Assembly (NCBI GenBank): GCA_015056415.1
Contig: SVGJ01000006.1
Span: 25,226-89,225 of the forward strand
Direction of reading: 5' to 3'
DNA from: Clostridiales bacterium
GTDB taxonomy: Bacteria; Bacillota; Clostridia; Christensenellales; Aristaeellaceae
Length of the DNA: 64,000 bases
Below, one piece after another: positions 51,186-60,290 of this stretch. The notes beneath the pieces were generated by a model. It was not told the origin of the DNA and searched no databases. It saw only the letters and a program-made list of their open reading frames with translations. The translations under genes were made by a program, and so were the position numbers. The first letter of the stretch is position 1. Each line of letters begins with the position of its first letter.

Positions 51186-52991
51186 TTATTCTTCTCTTTG
51201 CCTGGTGCCCACGTAAATGGTCTTCTGCTTGGGCTCGTAGCGGTCGGTATACATATGGGTGCGCTCAGTTTCCACACCGTCCACATACTTCACGCACCAG
51301 CTGTCGATCACGTAGCCCTCCTCGGCCTTCTGCACAAGCTTTTCCTCATCCACGTAGGTAACGTATTCCTGCTTCTTGTCCTTGACGTACTTGGTCTCCT
51401 CCGCGGGCTTGAGCACCTCGGTGGTGGCGGCCTCCAGCTTGTAGGAAACATTGCCCATGTCCATTCCGTAGATGGACACCTTGGCGATCCACTGCTTGCG
51501 GTTGTTGGGATCCGTCTGCACGGAAGCGGCAATGTAGACCGGACCCTCGCTGGTATTCTTGAAGGCGAAGTCGATCTTGCGGTTGCGGCTCCAGAACACG
51601 GTGGCGTCCAGTCCCAGCTCGGTGTAATTCACTGCCAGGGAGTGCTGTTCGCGCTTGGTGATCTGCATGCCGGCAGCCACCGCAGCCTGATAGACCGTGC
51701 TGCTGGCCTGGCACACGCCACCGCCCACGCCGCGGGTGATCTTCTGATAGGCATACTCATCGGCTTCATAGAAGCCATTTTCAATCGAACGTTCGCCCAC
51801 GAGGTTGTTGAAGCTGAAGGTCTGCCCGGGCTGCAGGATGGTACCGCTGATGAGCTGGAACGCCCTGCGGATGTTATTGGTACGGCCTTCCTCGCTCTTG
51901 TAGGAGATGGTCGTACTGGCGCTGGCCCGCAGCGTCACCTGCTTTTGCAGATCCGCCACCGTCACCTGGGGCTGGATCGCGGTGGGTTCGATCTCGATGC
52001 TGCCGCTTTCCATCGTGGAGACCATCTGGTAGATCTGCGTTTTGATGGGATCGGTATCCAGGGTACGGCCCACCACTTCTTCCTGGAAGGTGAAGGGATG
52101 GGAGGTCTTCTGCGGATCAAACGCCAGCAGCGCCGCGTTTTGAGGCGCGCGGTAGACCTTATTCCGCAGCTCCGAAAGCACATTGTCCACCACGGAGGTA
52201 TCGCCGCTGGGCAGCGCCGAATAAGCCTGATAGGGCGTTTCCTCCAGCGCCTCCATAGCGGCAAGGCGCTGCTGGGCAGTGCCGGTGTGGCCCTGTGCCC
52301 ATGCCTGGCGCAGCTGTTCATACACATCCACCGTCATGCCCAGCTGGCTGGCGGTCAGCTCAGTGACCACCTGGCCCTGATAGGTCAACTTGACCGACCA
52401 GGCGTCGTTGCGCTGCTGCGCCTTGCTGGTGACCGCCGCGATGGCTTGCTCCTGGGTCATACCGCCCAGGTGGATGCCATCCACGTAGACATTCTGGCAG
52501 AACACAGCATCGAAGCCCGCTACATAATCATTTAGCTGCTTCTCCTCGCGCGCCCGCAGGCCCAGCACCACGCCGCCTGCCAGCAAGCCCAACGCCACAA
52601 CGGCAACGAGGAGCAGCTTCCAGTTGAATCTGGGGGGCGGTGTGCCGCCGGAGGTATTTTGCGGCGGAACCGGCGGCTGCACCGGCGGATAGCCACCGCG
52701 CTGCATCTGCTGGGGATGATACCCCCGGTCGAAGCTTTGGCGCGGCGCGTTCTGCCAGCCCTGATTGGCGTAGCCCTGCCGGGCCTGCGGCATACCCTGC
52801 CGCGGGGCGTGCTGCTGCATGGGCTGCTGCTGCATGGGCTGCTGATACATCGGCTGCTGGGCCGCAGGCTGATAGACCGGCTGCTGCCAGCCCTGGGCGG
52901 AAGACGGCTGGCTTACCGGCGCGGATGCGTACCGGTCGCTGCGCCGCCTGCGCTGCTGCTCCGGCGGTACATACCCGTGATTGGGATACAT
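51186..52991 (-). CDS. Membrane-anchored VanW/peptidoglycan-binding protein with G5-like tail
   Basis: The 601-residue protein has a cytoplasmic Gln/Pro/Met-rich low-complexity part (residues 1-120, repeated QQPM units). One membrane span lies at about 124-146, then YoaR-like PG_binding_4 modules (about 160-400) and a VanW domain (about 410-530, GQTFSFNNLVGER, GGVCQASSTVYQ). The C terminus (about 540-600) reads like a G5 module with PAEETKYVKDKKQEY. It is an extracellular wall protein on a single anchor. It lies last of the minus-strand unit beginning with the Q-rich gene. The ATG at 52991 follows a GGGAGG site. Confidence 0.87.
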   Translation of the reverse strand: MYPNHGYVPPEQQRRRRSDRYASAPVSQPSSAQGWQQPVYQPAAQQPMYQQPMQQQPMQQHAPRQGMPQARQGYANQGWQNAPRQSFDRGYHPQQMQRGGYPPVQPPVPPQNTSGGTPPPRFNWKLLLVAVVALGLLAGGVVLGLRAREEKQLNDYVAGFDAVFCQNVYVDGIHLGGMTQEQAIAAVTSKAQQRNDAWSVKLTYQGQVVTELTASQLGMTVDVYEQLRQAWAQGHTGTAQQRLAAMEALEETPYQAYSALPSGDTSVVDNVLSELRNKVYRAPQNAALLAFDPQKTSHPFTFQEEVVGRTLDTDPIKTQIYQMVSTMESGSIEIEPTAIQPQVTVADLQKQVTLRASASTTISYKSEEGRTNNIRRAFQLISGTILQPGQTFSFNNLVGERSIENGFYEADEYAYQKITRGVGGGVCQASSTVYQAAVAAGMQITKREQHSLAVNYTELGLDATVFWSRNRKIDFAFKNTSEGPVYIAASVQTDPNNRKQWIAKVSIYGMDMGNVSYKLEAATTEVLKPAEETKYVKDKKQEYVTYVDEEKLVQKAEEGYVIDSWCVKYVDGVETERTHMYTDRYEPKQKTIYVGTRQREE

Positions 52992-53037
52992 CGTCTCCCT
53001 CCCTTCCTTTGTGTTGACGAAAAAATCGTCCTCTTCT

Positions 53038-53880
53038 TCACGTTTCGTTCTTTTCTCTGGCGATGGCCTGCAGCAGCCGCTGGACGTCCTTCTCAGCGCC
53101 GCTCCATTCAGGGCATATACAACCCGGAACACCGTGGCTGTCGCCTTCCTTATGATAATCGCTCCCGCCGGTGACCAGCAGGCCAAGACCGCGCGTCATG
53201 CGTTCCAGGCTGGCCGTTCGCCCCTGGCTGGAGGGATGGTAGACCTCCACGCCCATCAGGCCCTGCTCCTGCCAGTGGGCCAGCAGCATACGCAGGGTGG
53301 TTTCGTCCTTATCAAGCAGGACAGGATGGGCCAGCACAGGCACAAAACCATTGGCGCGCATCAGGGGCAAAGCCTCCGCCATGGAGAGCCGCTCCCCTGC
53401 CACATAGGCAGGCTTACCCTCGCCAATATAGCGTTCGATGGCCTCCTGCATGGTTTTCACATATCCCCTGGCGATCATCGCCCGGCCGATATGCGCCCTG
53501 CCCACCGTGCCGCAATACCCGGCCGTCATGCTTTCCCAGTCCAGAGGCATACCCAGCTCCACAAGGCGCCGCACGATGCGCTTGGCACGGACGACGCGCT
53601 TGCCAGCCAGCTCCCGCACCGTTTCGCGCAGCGCTTCAGCCTTGCCCTGGCCATAGCCCAGCAGATGCAGGCCTCGCATATCCCGCAGGCTCAGCTCCAC
53701 GCCGGTGATCACCGGAATGGCAGTCTCCACGCCCCGCAGGCTGTCCACGCCTTCAAAGGTATCGTGATCGGTGATGGCCATCAGGGTCACGCCCAGGGCA
53801 GCTGCTTTCTCCACCAGCCGCAGGGGCGCAAGAACGCCGTCGCTGAAGGTGGAGTGCAGATGCAGGTCAGGCTTCATCAT
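53038..53880 (-). CDS. PHP-domain phosphoesterase
   Basis: The 280-residue protein has the four metal-binding motifs of the PHP superfamily: [27 protein letters not shown] and PVLAHPVLL, with GGSDYHKEG near the end. Related proteins are 3',5'-nucleotide (pAp) phosphatases or histidinol phosphatase-like enzymes (TrpH type). The length and motifs best match TrpH-like RNase AM/pAp phosphatases, but the substrate is not certain. The start overlaps the end of ftsH by 14 bases. No good ribosome site is visible, so translation may be coupled. Confidence 0.9.
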   Translation of the reverse strand: MMKPDLHLHSTFSDGVLAPLRLVEKAAALGVTLMAITDHDTFEGVDSLRGVETAIPVITGVELSLRDMRGLHLLGYGQGKAEALRETVRELAGKRVVRAKRIVRRLVELGMPLDWESMTAGYCGTVGRAHIGRAMIARGYVKTMQEAIERYIGEGKPAYVAGERLSMAEALPLMRANGFVPVLAHPVLLDKDETTLRMLLAHWQEQGLMGVEVYHPSSQGRTASLERMTRGLGLLVTGGSDYHKEGDSHGVPGCICPEWSGAEKDVQRLLQAIAREKNET

Positions 53881-55894
53881 TGTGGTCGTTGAAAAGAATC
53901 TCCTCGGGGAACTCCAGCTTGTCAGACTGGGCAGTCTCCTGGGGCTCCTCCTCCGCAGGCTGTTCGGGCTCCTGAGGGATTTCGGGGGCCGCCTGCGGCT
54001 TATCGTCATCCTCGATCACGGGAACAACGCCGGTCTCCATCAGGCCGGCAAACTCGGCACGGCTGAGGGTGTCATGCTCCAGCAGGGCTTCCACCAGCTG
54101 GTCGAAGCGCTCACGGTTATCATCAATAGCCTTCAGGGCCAAGGCATAGCCCTCGTCCAGCAGACGGCGGACCTCCTGGTCGATCTTGGCGGCAACGTCC
54201 TCGGAATAGCCGCGGCTCTGGCCAAACTCCATGCCCACGAACACTTCCTGATCGCTGTCCAGGTACACCGGGCCGATCTTCTCGCTCATGCCGAACTGGG
54301 TCACCATGCGGCGGCACAGCTCGGTAGCGTGCTTCAGGTCGCTGGTAGCGCCGGTGGAGAACTCGCCCAGGCCACGCTGTTCGGCGGCATGGCCGCCCAG
54401 CGCCACAGCCACGCGGGCCATGAGCTGGCTCTGGGTCATCAGGTCGTGCTCCTCGCCGGGCAGGGACAGGGTATGGCCTGCCGCCTGGCCACGGGGCACG
54501 ATGGTCACCAGATGCACGTCATCCGCGCCGGGGACAAAATGACCCACGATGGCATGGCCGCCCTCATGAATGGCCACCATGCGGCGGTCACGGTCAGAGA
54601 CCTTATGGCTGCGCTTCTCGGGGCCCATCTGCACACGGGCGATGGCGTCGATCAGCAGCTGCTGGGTGATTTCCTTCTTACGGCCACGGGCAGCCAGGAT
54701 GGCGGCCTCGTTCATCATGTTTTCCAGCTCGGCGCCGGTGGCATAGGGCACTCGCTTGGCGATATTGCGCAGGTCGATGTCCTTGCTGAGGGGCTTGCTG
54801 CGGGAGTGCACCTTCAGGATGGCCACGCGGCCCTCCAGGTCGGGATAATTCACCGTCACCTGGCGGTCGAAGCGGCCGGGGCGCAGCAGCGCGGGATCGA
54901 GGATATCGCGGCGGTTGGTGGCCGCCATAACGATCACGCCTTCATTGATGGCAAAGCCGTCCATCTCCACCAGGAGCTGGTTCAGGGTCTGCTCGCGCTC
55001 GTCATGACCGCCGCCCAGGCCGGCGCCACGGTGACGGCCCACCGCGTCGATCTCGTCGATGAAGACGATGGCGGGAGCGGCCTTCTTGGCCTGATCAAAC
55101 AGGTCGCGCACACGGCTGGCGCCCACGCCCACGAACATTTCGACAAAGTCGGAGCCGGAAATGGAGAAGAAGGGTACGCCGGCCTCGCCCGCGACGGCCT
55201 TTGCCAGCAGGGTCTTACCGGTACCGGGAGGGCCAACCAGCAGTACACCCTTGGGGATGCGGGCGCCCAGCTCGGTATAATTCTTGGGATTGCGCAGGAA
55301 ATCCACCATCTCCTGCAGCTCTTCCTTTTCCTCGTCGGCGCCGGCCACGTCGGCAAAGGTGATCTTGTTCTTGGCGGGATCCTGCATGCGGGCACGGCTG
55401 CGGCCAAAGTTCATCACCTTGCTGTTGCCGCCGCCCTGGCTGCGCATCATAAAGAACCAGAACACCAGGAACAGCGCCGTGATGACCAGGAAGGGCAGGA
55501 AATCGTACCACCACGGGATGGACACCGGCGCGCGGTATTCCACCGTGAAGCTCAAATCGCTCACGGAGATCTCGTCCAGGGATTTGCCCTGCCGGGTGGC
55601 TTCCATCTGGCGCACGGTCTCGATGAAATCATCGCCGATGGTAGTTTCGAAATCGTACCTGCGATCCGGGAAATCCGTGGCGGCCACCTTGGTGGTGGTG
55701 GTCAGACCGACCAGGGCATTATTGCGGATGGCAACACGCGCCACCTCGCCGTCCTCGATCATCTGCAGGAGCTTGGGGTATTCGATACGTTTGCTTTCAG
55801 TGACGCCCAGGCTGCCGTTGAGCAGAATAGCGATCAGCAAAAAGGTGCCGATCAGCGCCACATAACTCAGAAATCCTCTGGGAGATCTTTTCAA
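53867..55894 (-). CDS. ftsH: ATP-dependent zinc metalloprotease FtsH
   Basis: This membrane AAA+ protease degrades misfolded membrane proteins and regulators. It has an N-terminal span, an extracytoplasmic domain, a second span (about residues 110-130), the AAA module with GPPGTGKTL and [11 protein letters not shown], and the zinc site [11 protein letters not shown]. The C terminus is acidic. An ATG at 55912 would place AAGGAGG inside the coding frame, so I prefer the TTG at 55894, seven bases after that site (675 residues). It belongs to the conserved tilS-hpt-ftsH order. Confidence 0.96.
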   Translation of the reverse strand: MKRSPRGFLSYVALIGTFLLIAILLNGSLGVTESKRIEYPKLLQMIEDGEVARVAIRNNALVGLTTTTKVAATDFPDRRYDFETTIGDDFIETVRQMEATRQGKSLDEISVSDLSFTVEYRAPVSIPWWYDFLPFLVITALFLVFWFFMMRSQGGGNSKVMNFGRSRARMQDPAKNKITFADVAGADEEKEELQEMVDFLRNPKNYTELGARIPKGVLLVGPPGTGKTLLAKAVAGEAGVPFFSISGSDFVEMFVGVGASRVRDLFDQAKKAAPAIVFIDEIDAVGRHRGAGLGGGHDEREQTLNQLLVEMDGFAINEGVIVMAATNRRDILDPALLRPGRFDRQVTVNYPDLEGRVAILKVHSRSKPLSKDIDLRNIAKRVPYATGAELENMMNEAAILAARGRKKEITQQLLIDAIARVQMGPEKRSHKVSDRDRRMVAIHEGGHAIVGHFVPGADDVHLVTIVPRGQAAGHTLSLPGEEHDLMTQSQLMARVAVALGGHAAEQRGLGEFSTGATSDLKHATELCRRMVTQFGMSEKIGPVYLDSDQEVFVGMEFGQSRGYSEDVAAKIDQEVRRLLDEGYALALKAIDDNRERFDQLVEALLEHDTLSRAEFAGLMETGVVPVIEDDDKPQAAPEIPQEPEQPAEEEPQETAQSDKLEFPEEILFNDHNDEA

Positions 55895-55942
55895 AGCCGG
55901 GTCCTCCTTCATTGGAAATAAATAAATGATTGCAGCAAGGGA

Positions 55943-56503
55943 TTATTCGCCGCTGTAGATACGGGGATGCAGAACGCCGATATCGGGGATGTTGCGGTAC
56001 TTCTCGTCATAGTCCAGGCCGTAGCCGACAACGAATTCGTCCGGAATGATGAAGCAGAAGTAATCCGCCTTCAGATCCACGCGGCGGCGGGCAGGCTTAT
56101 CCAGCAGGGTAACGATCCTGATGGACGCGGCGCCGCGATCCGCCAGCATTTTCTTCAAATAGGACAGGGTCATGCCGGAGTCCACGATATCCTCGACGAT
56201 GAGCACATCCTGGCCCACGATGTCGCGGTCCAGATCCTTGAGCACCTTCACCACGCCGGTGGTCTTGGTGGCGCTGCCGTAGCTGGACAGGGCCATGAAA
56301 TCAGTGCGCAGGGGCAGGTCGATCTCGCGGATCAGGTCGCTGTAAAACACCACGGCGCCCTTCAGGATGCCGATCACCACAGGCGTCTTACCCTGATAAT
56401 CAGCGGTGATCTGCTGGCCCAGCTTCTTCACAGCCGCCAGGATCTCCTCACGGGTCACCAGCACCTTGGACAGGTCACCATACAGCTTTGCGTCGCGTTC
56501 CAT
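55943..56503 (-). CDS. hpt: Hypoxanthine phosphoribosyltransferase
   Basis: It salvages hypoxanthine and guanine with PRPP. The 186-residue protein has the PRPP loop [14 protein letters not shown], the early [12 protein letters not shown], and the [15 protein letters not shown] base-binding end. All match bacterial HPRT. It sits between tilS and ftsH, the standard order in Firmicutes, and starts 13 bases after tilS. The ATG at 56503 follows a GGAGGAC-type site. Confidence 0.97.
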   Translation of the reverse strand: MERDAKLYGDLSKVLVTREEILAAVKKLGQQITADYQGKTPVVIGILKGAVVFYSDLIREIDLPLRTDFMALSSYGSATKTTGVVKVLKDLDRDIVGQDVLIVEDIVDSGMTLSYLKKMLADRGAASIRIVTLLDKPARRRVDLKADYFCFIIPDEFVVGYGLDYDEKYRNIPDIGVLHPRIYSGE

Positions 56504-56516
56504 GCTGAGGTCCTCC

Positions 56517-57809
56517 TTATTGTTTCATCCATGGCATAACGCCGATCCAGTATGCCGTTTTGTTTTCGTTCGCCGGAGCGAAAGGGGGTACAGCGCCGGC
56601 GCCGATGCCTGCGGCCAGCAGCACCTCGTTGCCCCGGCACAGCAGCGGCACAGCGTCCCGGAAGGGGGCGTCCACCCGCTTGTTCGTCATGTAATCCTGC
56701 AGGGATTGCCGGCCCGCCTGGCCGTAGGGCCTGATCCAGTCCCCCGGCTGACGGGTGCGCACCACGCAGCCCTCCAGCAGCTCTCCGGGCATCGCCTGCG
56801 ATGTTTTGCCATCGCCGGGGCCTTCGGCTCCTTCAAGGATCTGCAGCGTCACCCCGGGCTTCGTGGTCTCCCGCCCCAGCAGGTGCAGGTGCGTCCAGCC
56901 GCGATAGCCATGGCATCCGCCGGGCAGGTTGCACCGGCTGCCCACAGGCGCCTCCACCAGCTGGGCAAGCTGCTCCGTCTGCCGGCGGCTCAGCCCGCGC
57001 TCCTGCATGGCGTCGCCCGCATACCGCTGCCACCAGATCCGCAGCATCCGTGGGCGAAGCCCCGGCGGCACGTCCTTGAGCGTATCCAGCGGCAGCCATG
57101 CTTCGCCATCGTTCAGCGCGCGCCGCGCCAGCTGCTCCAGCACAGCGTTCTCCTCCCCGAGGAGCTCCGCGGTGGCCGCCATGCGCTGCGCGGCTCCCGG
57201 GGCCAGCCGCTCCATCAGGGGCAGCAGCTCGTGCCGCAGAGCATTGCGCAGATAGCGTGTATCCTGATTGCTTTCGTCCTCCCGCCATGCCAGGCCAGCC
57301 TGCGCGAGGATCTCCCGCAGCTGCCGGCGTGAGCAGCCCAGCAACGGGCGAATAACGCGCACGCCCAGTACCTCGCCATCCTCCGGCATGCCGGTGAGCC
57401 CCGTCAGGCCCGCTCCCCGCAGCAGATGCAGCAGCAGAGTCTCCGCCTGATCATCCCGATGGTGGGCCAGGGCCACCGCGTCAGCCTGGCGCTGTGCCAC
57501 AGCCTGGCGGTAAAAGGCGTACCGGGTTTGTCTTGCCCAGTCCTCTCCCGGATGCTCCGGCGGTTGGGCGCGGTAGACATCCAGCGGCAGATCCCAGCGT
57601 GCGCACAGGTCGCGCACAAAGGCCTCGTCGTCATCGGAGGCTTCCCCCCGCAGGCCATGATTCACGTGCACGGCGCTGAGCTCCAGGCCCTGGGCCTCCC
57701 GCTGCTCAAGCAGCAGGTGCGCCAGCGCCACCGAGTCCGCTCCGCCGGAAAGCCCGATGATCAGCCGCTTGGGCAGCTTCAGCTTAATATACACGGAGGG
57801 GCGCGCCAC
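56517..57809 (-). CDS. tilS: tRNA(Ile)-lysidine synthase
   Basis: It modifies the wobble C of tRNA-Ile(CAU) to lysidine. The 430-residue protein starts with the PP-loop [11 protein letters not shown] at residues 19-29, then [28 protein letters not shown] and [14 protein letters not shown], and a C-terminal substrate-binding region. The start is a GTG at 57809 (or GTG at 57794); both lack a clear ribosome site, and the gene overlaps the upstream Q-rich gene end by 26 bases, so coupling is likely. Together with hpt and ftsH it forms a conserved set. Confidence 0.94.
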   Translation of the reverse strand: MARPSVYIKLKLPKRLIIGLSGGADSVALAHLLLEQREAQGLELSAVHVNHGLRGEASDDDEAFVRDLCARWDLPLDVYRAQPPEHPGEDWARQTRYAFYRQAVAQRQADAVALAHHRDDQAETLLLHLLRGAGLTGLTGMPEDGEVLGVRVIRPLLGCSRRQLREILAQAGLAWREDESNQDTRYLRNALRHELLPLMERLAPGAAQRMAATAELLGEENAVLEQLARRALNDGEAWLPLDTLKDVPPGLRPRMLRIWWQRYAGDAMQERGLSRRQTEQLAQLVEAPVGSRCNLPGGCHGYRGWTHLHLLGRETTKPGVTLQILEGAEGPGDGKTSQAMPGELLEGCVVRTRQPGDWIRPYGQAGRQSLQDYMTNKRVDAPFRDAVPLLCRGNEVLLAAGIGAGAVPPFAPANENKTAYWIGVMPWMKQ

Positions 57810-59361
57810 ATTCGGCGCAGGGCGTCAGCTTGGAATAATTGCCCTCGTTGATCTGGCTGAAGGTAAACTCCCCGTCAAAGGGCAGGTACTTCGGATCGGT
57901 GGAGGGGCAGTTGCGGTTGATGTGGTAATAGGAACCGCCGCCGGATTCATTCCAATACAGGGTGGTATTGGGCGTACCCTCCGCCGCGGCGGGCGGGGGT
58001 TCGGGCGTGATGTTGATGGTCGCGGCAGGGGTGGTCTCCACCACGTTGGATTCCAGGGAGGCCGGATCCACATACCAGGTGCCGTCTTCCTTTTTCATGA
58101 TGACCTGGAAGCGGAACTTCTGGGGATCGCGTCCATTCTGCTTGTCGATCTCCGCGGTGACCGTCACCGTGCGGGCGGTGTCATTCTCCGTGCCGGAGAT
58201 CTTCTCCACCTCATACTCGATGGGCACACGGTTCTGCAGGATAGAGAACAGGGCCTTCTTGGGCTCCGTCACGCTGCGCTGCCAGCTGGGCGCGCACAGG
58301 GTGATCATGTTATCCTGATTGTTCACCGTCCAGAAGTAGAAGAAGGATTTCAGCTGCTCCACAGCCTCGTTGTTCAGGCCGTTATCGGGCGCAGGCGTGG
58401 CGGCGGAAGCGGGCTGTTCGGTAGCCCAGTTGCCCAAAGCATCATTGCTGGCGGCATTCTGGGTGGTCACACTGTTTCCGGACTGCTGAGTGGTGACCTG
58501 GTTGTTGCCCTTGTTGAGTTCAGCAGCGTTATCTAAAGGAGGCGTTCCCGTCAGAGCGCTGACCAGCGCCACGATCGCCAGCGCGCCGTACACGCCGGTA
58601 AAGGTCAGGCGTACGTTGGAGGCCACCACGGGCTTGATCCACAAAAAGACCACCGAGAGCACCGCCAGCGCCACGAAGATCCACTTCAGCACCGGCACGC
58701 CCGGGAAGATCAGGCCCAGGATGAACAGCACCGGCAGCACGCCGCACAGCACCACCATGGCCACCGTTTCCAGACGGATGGCAGGCTGCTTGGGGCGCTG
58801 ACGCTGCATCGGCTGCGTATAGCCGTAGCCCTGGGGCTGGTTGCCCTGGGGATACTGATAGCCCTGCTGATAGGGCGACTGGCTCTGCTGAGTGATAGGC
58901 TGATAACCCGGGCGCATCTGCTGGGACTGCTGGTAGCCATAATTCTGCTGGCCAAAGCCCTGCTGATGGCCCTGCTGCGGCTGCTGGGGATAATTCTGGG
59001 AGAACCGCTGCTGATAGGGCTGCTGATAGCTCTGCTGGAAATTCTGCCGGGGCGGATATCCCTGCGGCTGCTGGTAGCTCTGCGGCTGCTGGTAGCCCGT
59101 CTGCTGCTGATATCCCTGCGGCTGCTGGTAACCCGTCTGCTGCTGATATCCCTGCGGCTGCTGGTAACCCGTCTGCTGCTGGTAACCCGTCTGCTGGTAA
59201 CCCGTCTGCTGGGGATACCCCTGCGGCTGCTGGTAGCCCGTCTGCTGAGGATACCCCTGCGGCTGCTGGTAGCCCGTCTGCTGAGGATACCCCTGCGGCT
59301 GCTGGCCCTGACGGGCGCCCCAGCCAGGGGCATTTCCGTAGTTAGGACGGCCGTTGTTCAT
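57784..59361 (-). CDS. Q/Y/G-rich membrane protein with cysteine-histidine C-terminal motif
   Basis: The 525-residue protein begins with about 190 residues of near-perfect Q-Q-T-G-Y and [12 protein letters not shown] repeats, cytoplasmic and prion-like in composition. Three membrane spans follow (about residues 205-280). An extracytoplasmic part ends with [13 protein letters not shown] and, 28 residues on, CAEC, which resembles a small Ada-like zinc module (H-x3-C ... C-x2-C). The DNA behind the repeats is itself tandem (about 59070-59305). The protein is not in a family I recognise. It is first in the operon with tilS, hpt and ftsH. Confidence 0.72.
   Translation of the reverse strand: MNNGRPNYGNAPGWGARQGQQPQGYPQQTGYQQPQGYPQQTGYQQPQGYPQQTGYQQTGYQQQTGYQQPQGYQQQTGYQQPQGYQQQTGYQQPQSYQQPQGYPPRQNFQQSYQQPYQQRFSQNYPQQPQQGHQQGFGQQNYGYQQSQQMRPGYQPITQQSQSPYQQGYQYPQGNQPQGYGYTQPMQRQRPKQPAIRLETVAMVVLCGVLPVLFILGLIFPGVPVLKWIFVALAVLSVVFLWIKPVVASNVRLTFTGVYGALAIVALVSALTGTPPLDNAAELNKGNNQVTTQQSGNSVTTQNAASNDALGNWATEQPASAATPAPDNGLNNEAVEQLKSFFYFWTVNNQDNMITLCAPSWQRSVTEPKKALFSILQNRVPIEYEVEKISGTENDTARTVTVTAEIDKQNGRDPQKFRFQVIMKKEDGTWYVDPASLESNVVETTPAATINITPEPPPAAAEGTPNTTLYWNESGGGSYYHINRNCPSTDPKYLPFDGEFTFSQINEGNYSKLTPCAECGAPLRVY
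59070..59305 (-). repeat. In-frame tandem repeat encoding [11 protein letters not shown] units
   Basis: The sequence CGGCTGCTGGTARCCCGTCT and variants recur at 15- or 30-base steps inside the gene, with third-base changes few. Slippage would keep the frame because unit lengths are multiples of three. Confidence 0.85.
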
Positions 59362-59476
59362 CCGTATACCTTAACCTTTCTGCCGCGTGCTGACTGCGGC
59401 ATCCTTCATCCTTCAGGCGGTTTCCCACCGAAAAAAAGCGTCATTAACAGGAATGGCTCGTCACCATTCACCCATT

Positions 59477-59504
59477 AGTATAACACAGTTTCCAGCCTTG
59501 TAAA
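59477..59504 (-). promoter_or_regulatory. Promoter for the Q-rich/tilS/hpt/ftsH unit
   Basis: On the minus strand TTTACA (59499-59504) and TATACT (59477-59482) are 16 bases apart. It could drive all six genes down to the VanW gene at 51186. Confidence 0.6.
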
Positions 59505-59597
59505 CAGTCATTTCGTAAAAAAACCGTGAACGCTTCTATCGGCCGCTCCCGGAACATAAGCTGCAACAGCATCGGAAAAAGAAAGGAGCATCCGACC

Positions 59598-60233
59598 ATG
59601 ACAGATACGACCACCCGGCCGCCCCAGGAGAAGGTCTGCGGCTATGAATACACCGTCCGCCGGGGCGACAGCTTTTATCTCATCGCCCACCGGCTGGGCA
59701 TCCCCCTGCGGGACCTGCTGGAGGCCAATGCCGATATCAATCCCGCGCGCCTGATGGTAGGCGACGTGCTCTGCATCCCCATGGAGGAGGATGACGCGCC
59801 GCAACCACCCGTCATCACCCCCGCGCCCGATGAGCCCGAGGCCGACGACAGCCTCGACCGTCCCGCCGAGCCGGAAAGCGGCGCCGTGGACGAGGAAATG
59901 GCTGTCTGCCCCGAGGCGGACCGCCGTACCGTGAACACCGGAGAAACCATCTCTGATATACAGCTCAGCGCCAACCTGAACCGCCGCACCCTCGAAATGG
60001 CCAACCCGGATACCGACCTGGACGCCCTGTCTGCCGGGCAAGTGCTGTGCGTCCCGCAGGAGAATATCGCCTGCCGTACCGCCACCACCTATACCGTTGG
60101 GCAGGAGGACACGCTGGAAAGCATCGCGCTGCAATGGAACGTCTCCGTTGGAGCGCTGCTGCGCTCAAACCCTTGCCTGGCGCCCTCCGATTTCGCCGCG
60201 GGCGTGTGCGTCACTATTCCGTCCAGGGGATAA
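59598..60233 (+). CDS. Three-LysM-domain protein
   Basis: The 211-residue protein has three LysM units: residues about 18-64 (YTVRRGDSFYLIAHRLGI), about 107-150 (degenerate, TVNTGETISDIQLSANL) and about 162-207 (YTVGQEDTLESIALQWNV), separated by a Pro/Glu/Asp-rich linker. It has no signal peptide, membrane span or catalytic domain, so it either works inside (as in spore assembly, where SafA-like and coat LysM proteins bind cortex) or leaves by another route. A spore role is an inference. The ATG at 59598 follows AAAGGAGC. Confidence 0.82.
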   Translation: MTDTTTRPPQEKVCGYEYTVRRGDSFYLIAHRLGIPLRDLLEANADINPARLMVGDVLCIPMEEDDAPQPPVITPAPDEPEADDSLDRPAEPESGAVDEEMAVCPEADRRTVNTGETISDIQLSANLNRRTLEMANPDTDLDALSAGQVLCVPQENIACRTATTYTVGQEDTLESIALQWNVSVGALLRSNPCLAPSDFAAGVCVTIPSRG

Positions 60234-60235
60234 AA

Positions 60236-60270
60236 GAAAGGAAGCGGCGTTAACTGCCGCTTCCTTTCCT
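60236..60270. terminator. Bidirectional terminator between LysM and GGDEF genes
   Basis: GAAAGGAAGCGGC pairs with GCCGCTTCCTTTC around GTTAACT, with T or A runs on each side. Confidence 0.85.
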
Positions 60271-60290
60271 ATTTTATATGCGGTGTGATA

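Noticed and set aside
57962..58318. Open frame of 118 residues opposite the Q-rich gene
   Set aside because: It overlaps a well-supported gene and has no recognisable features.
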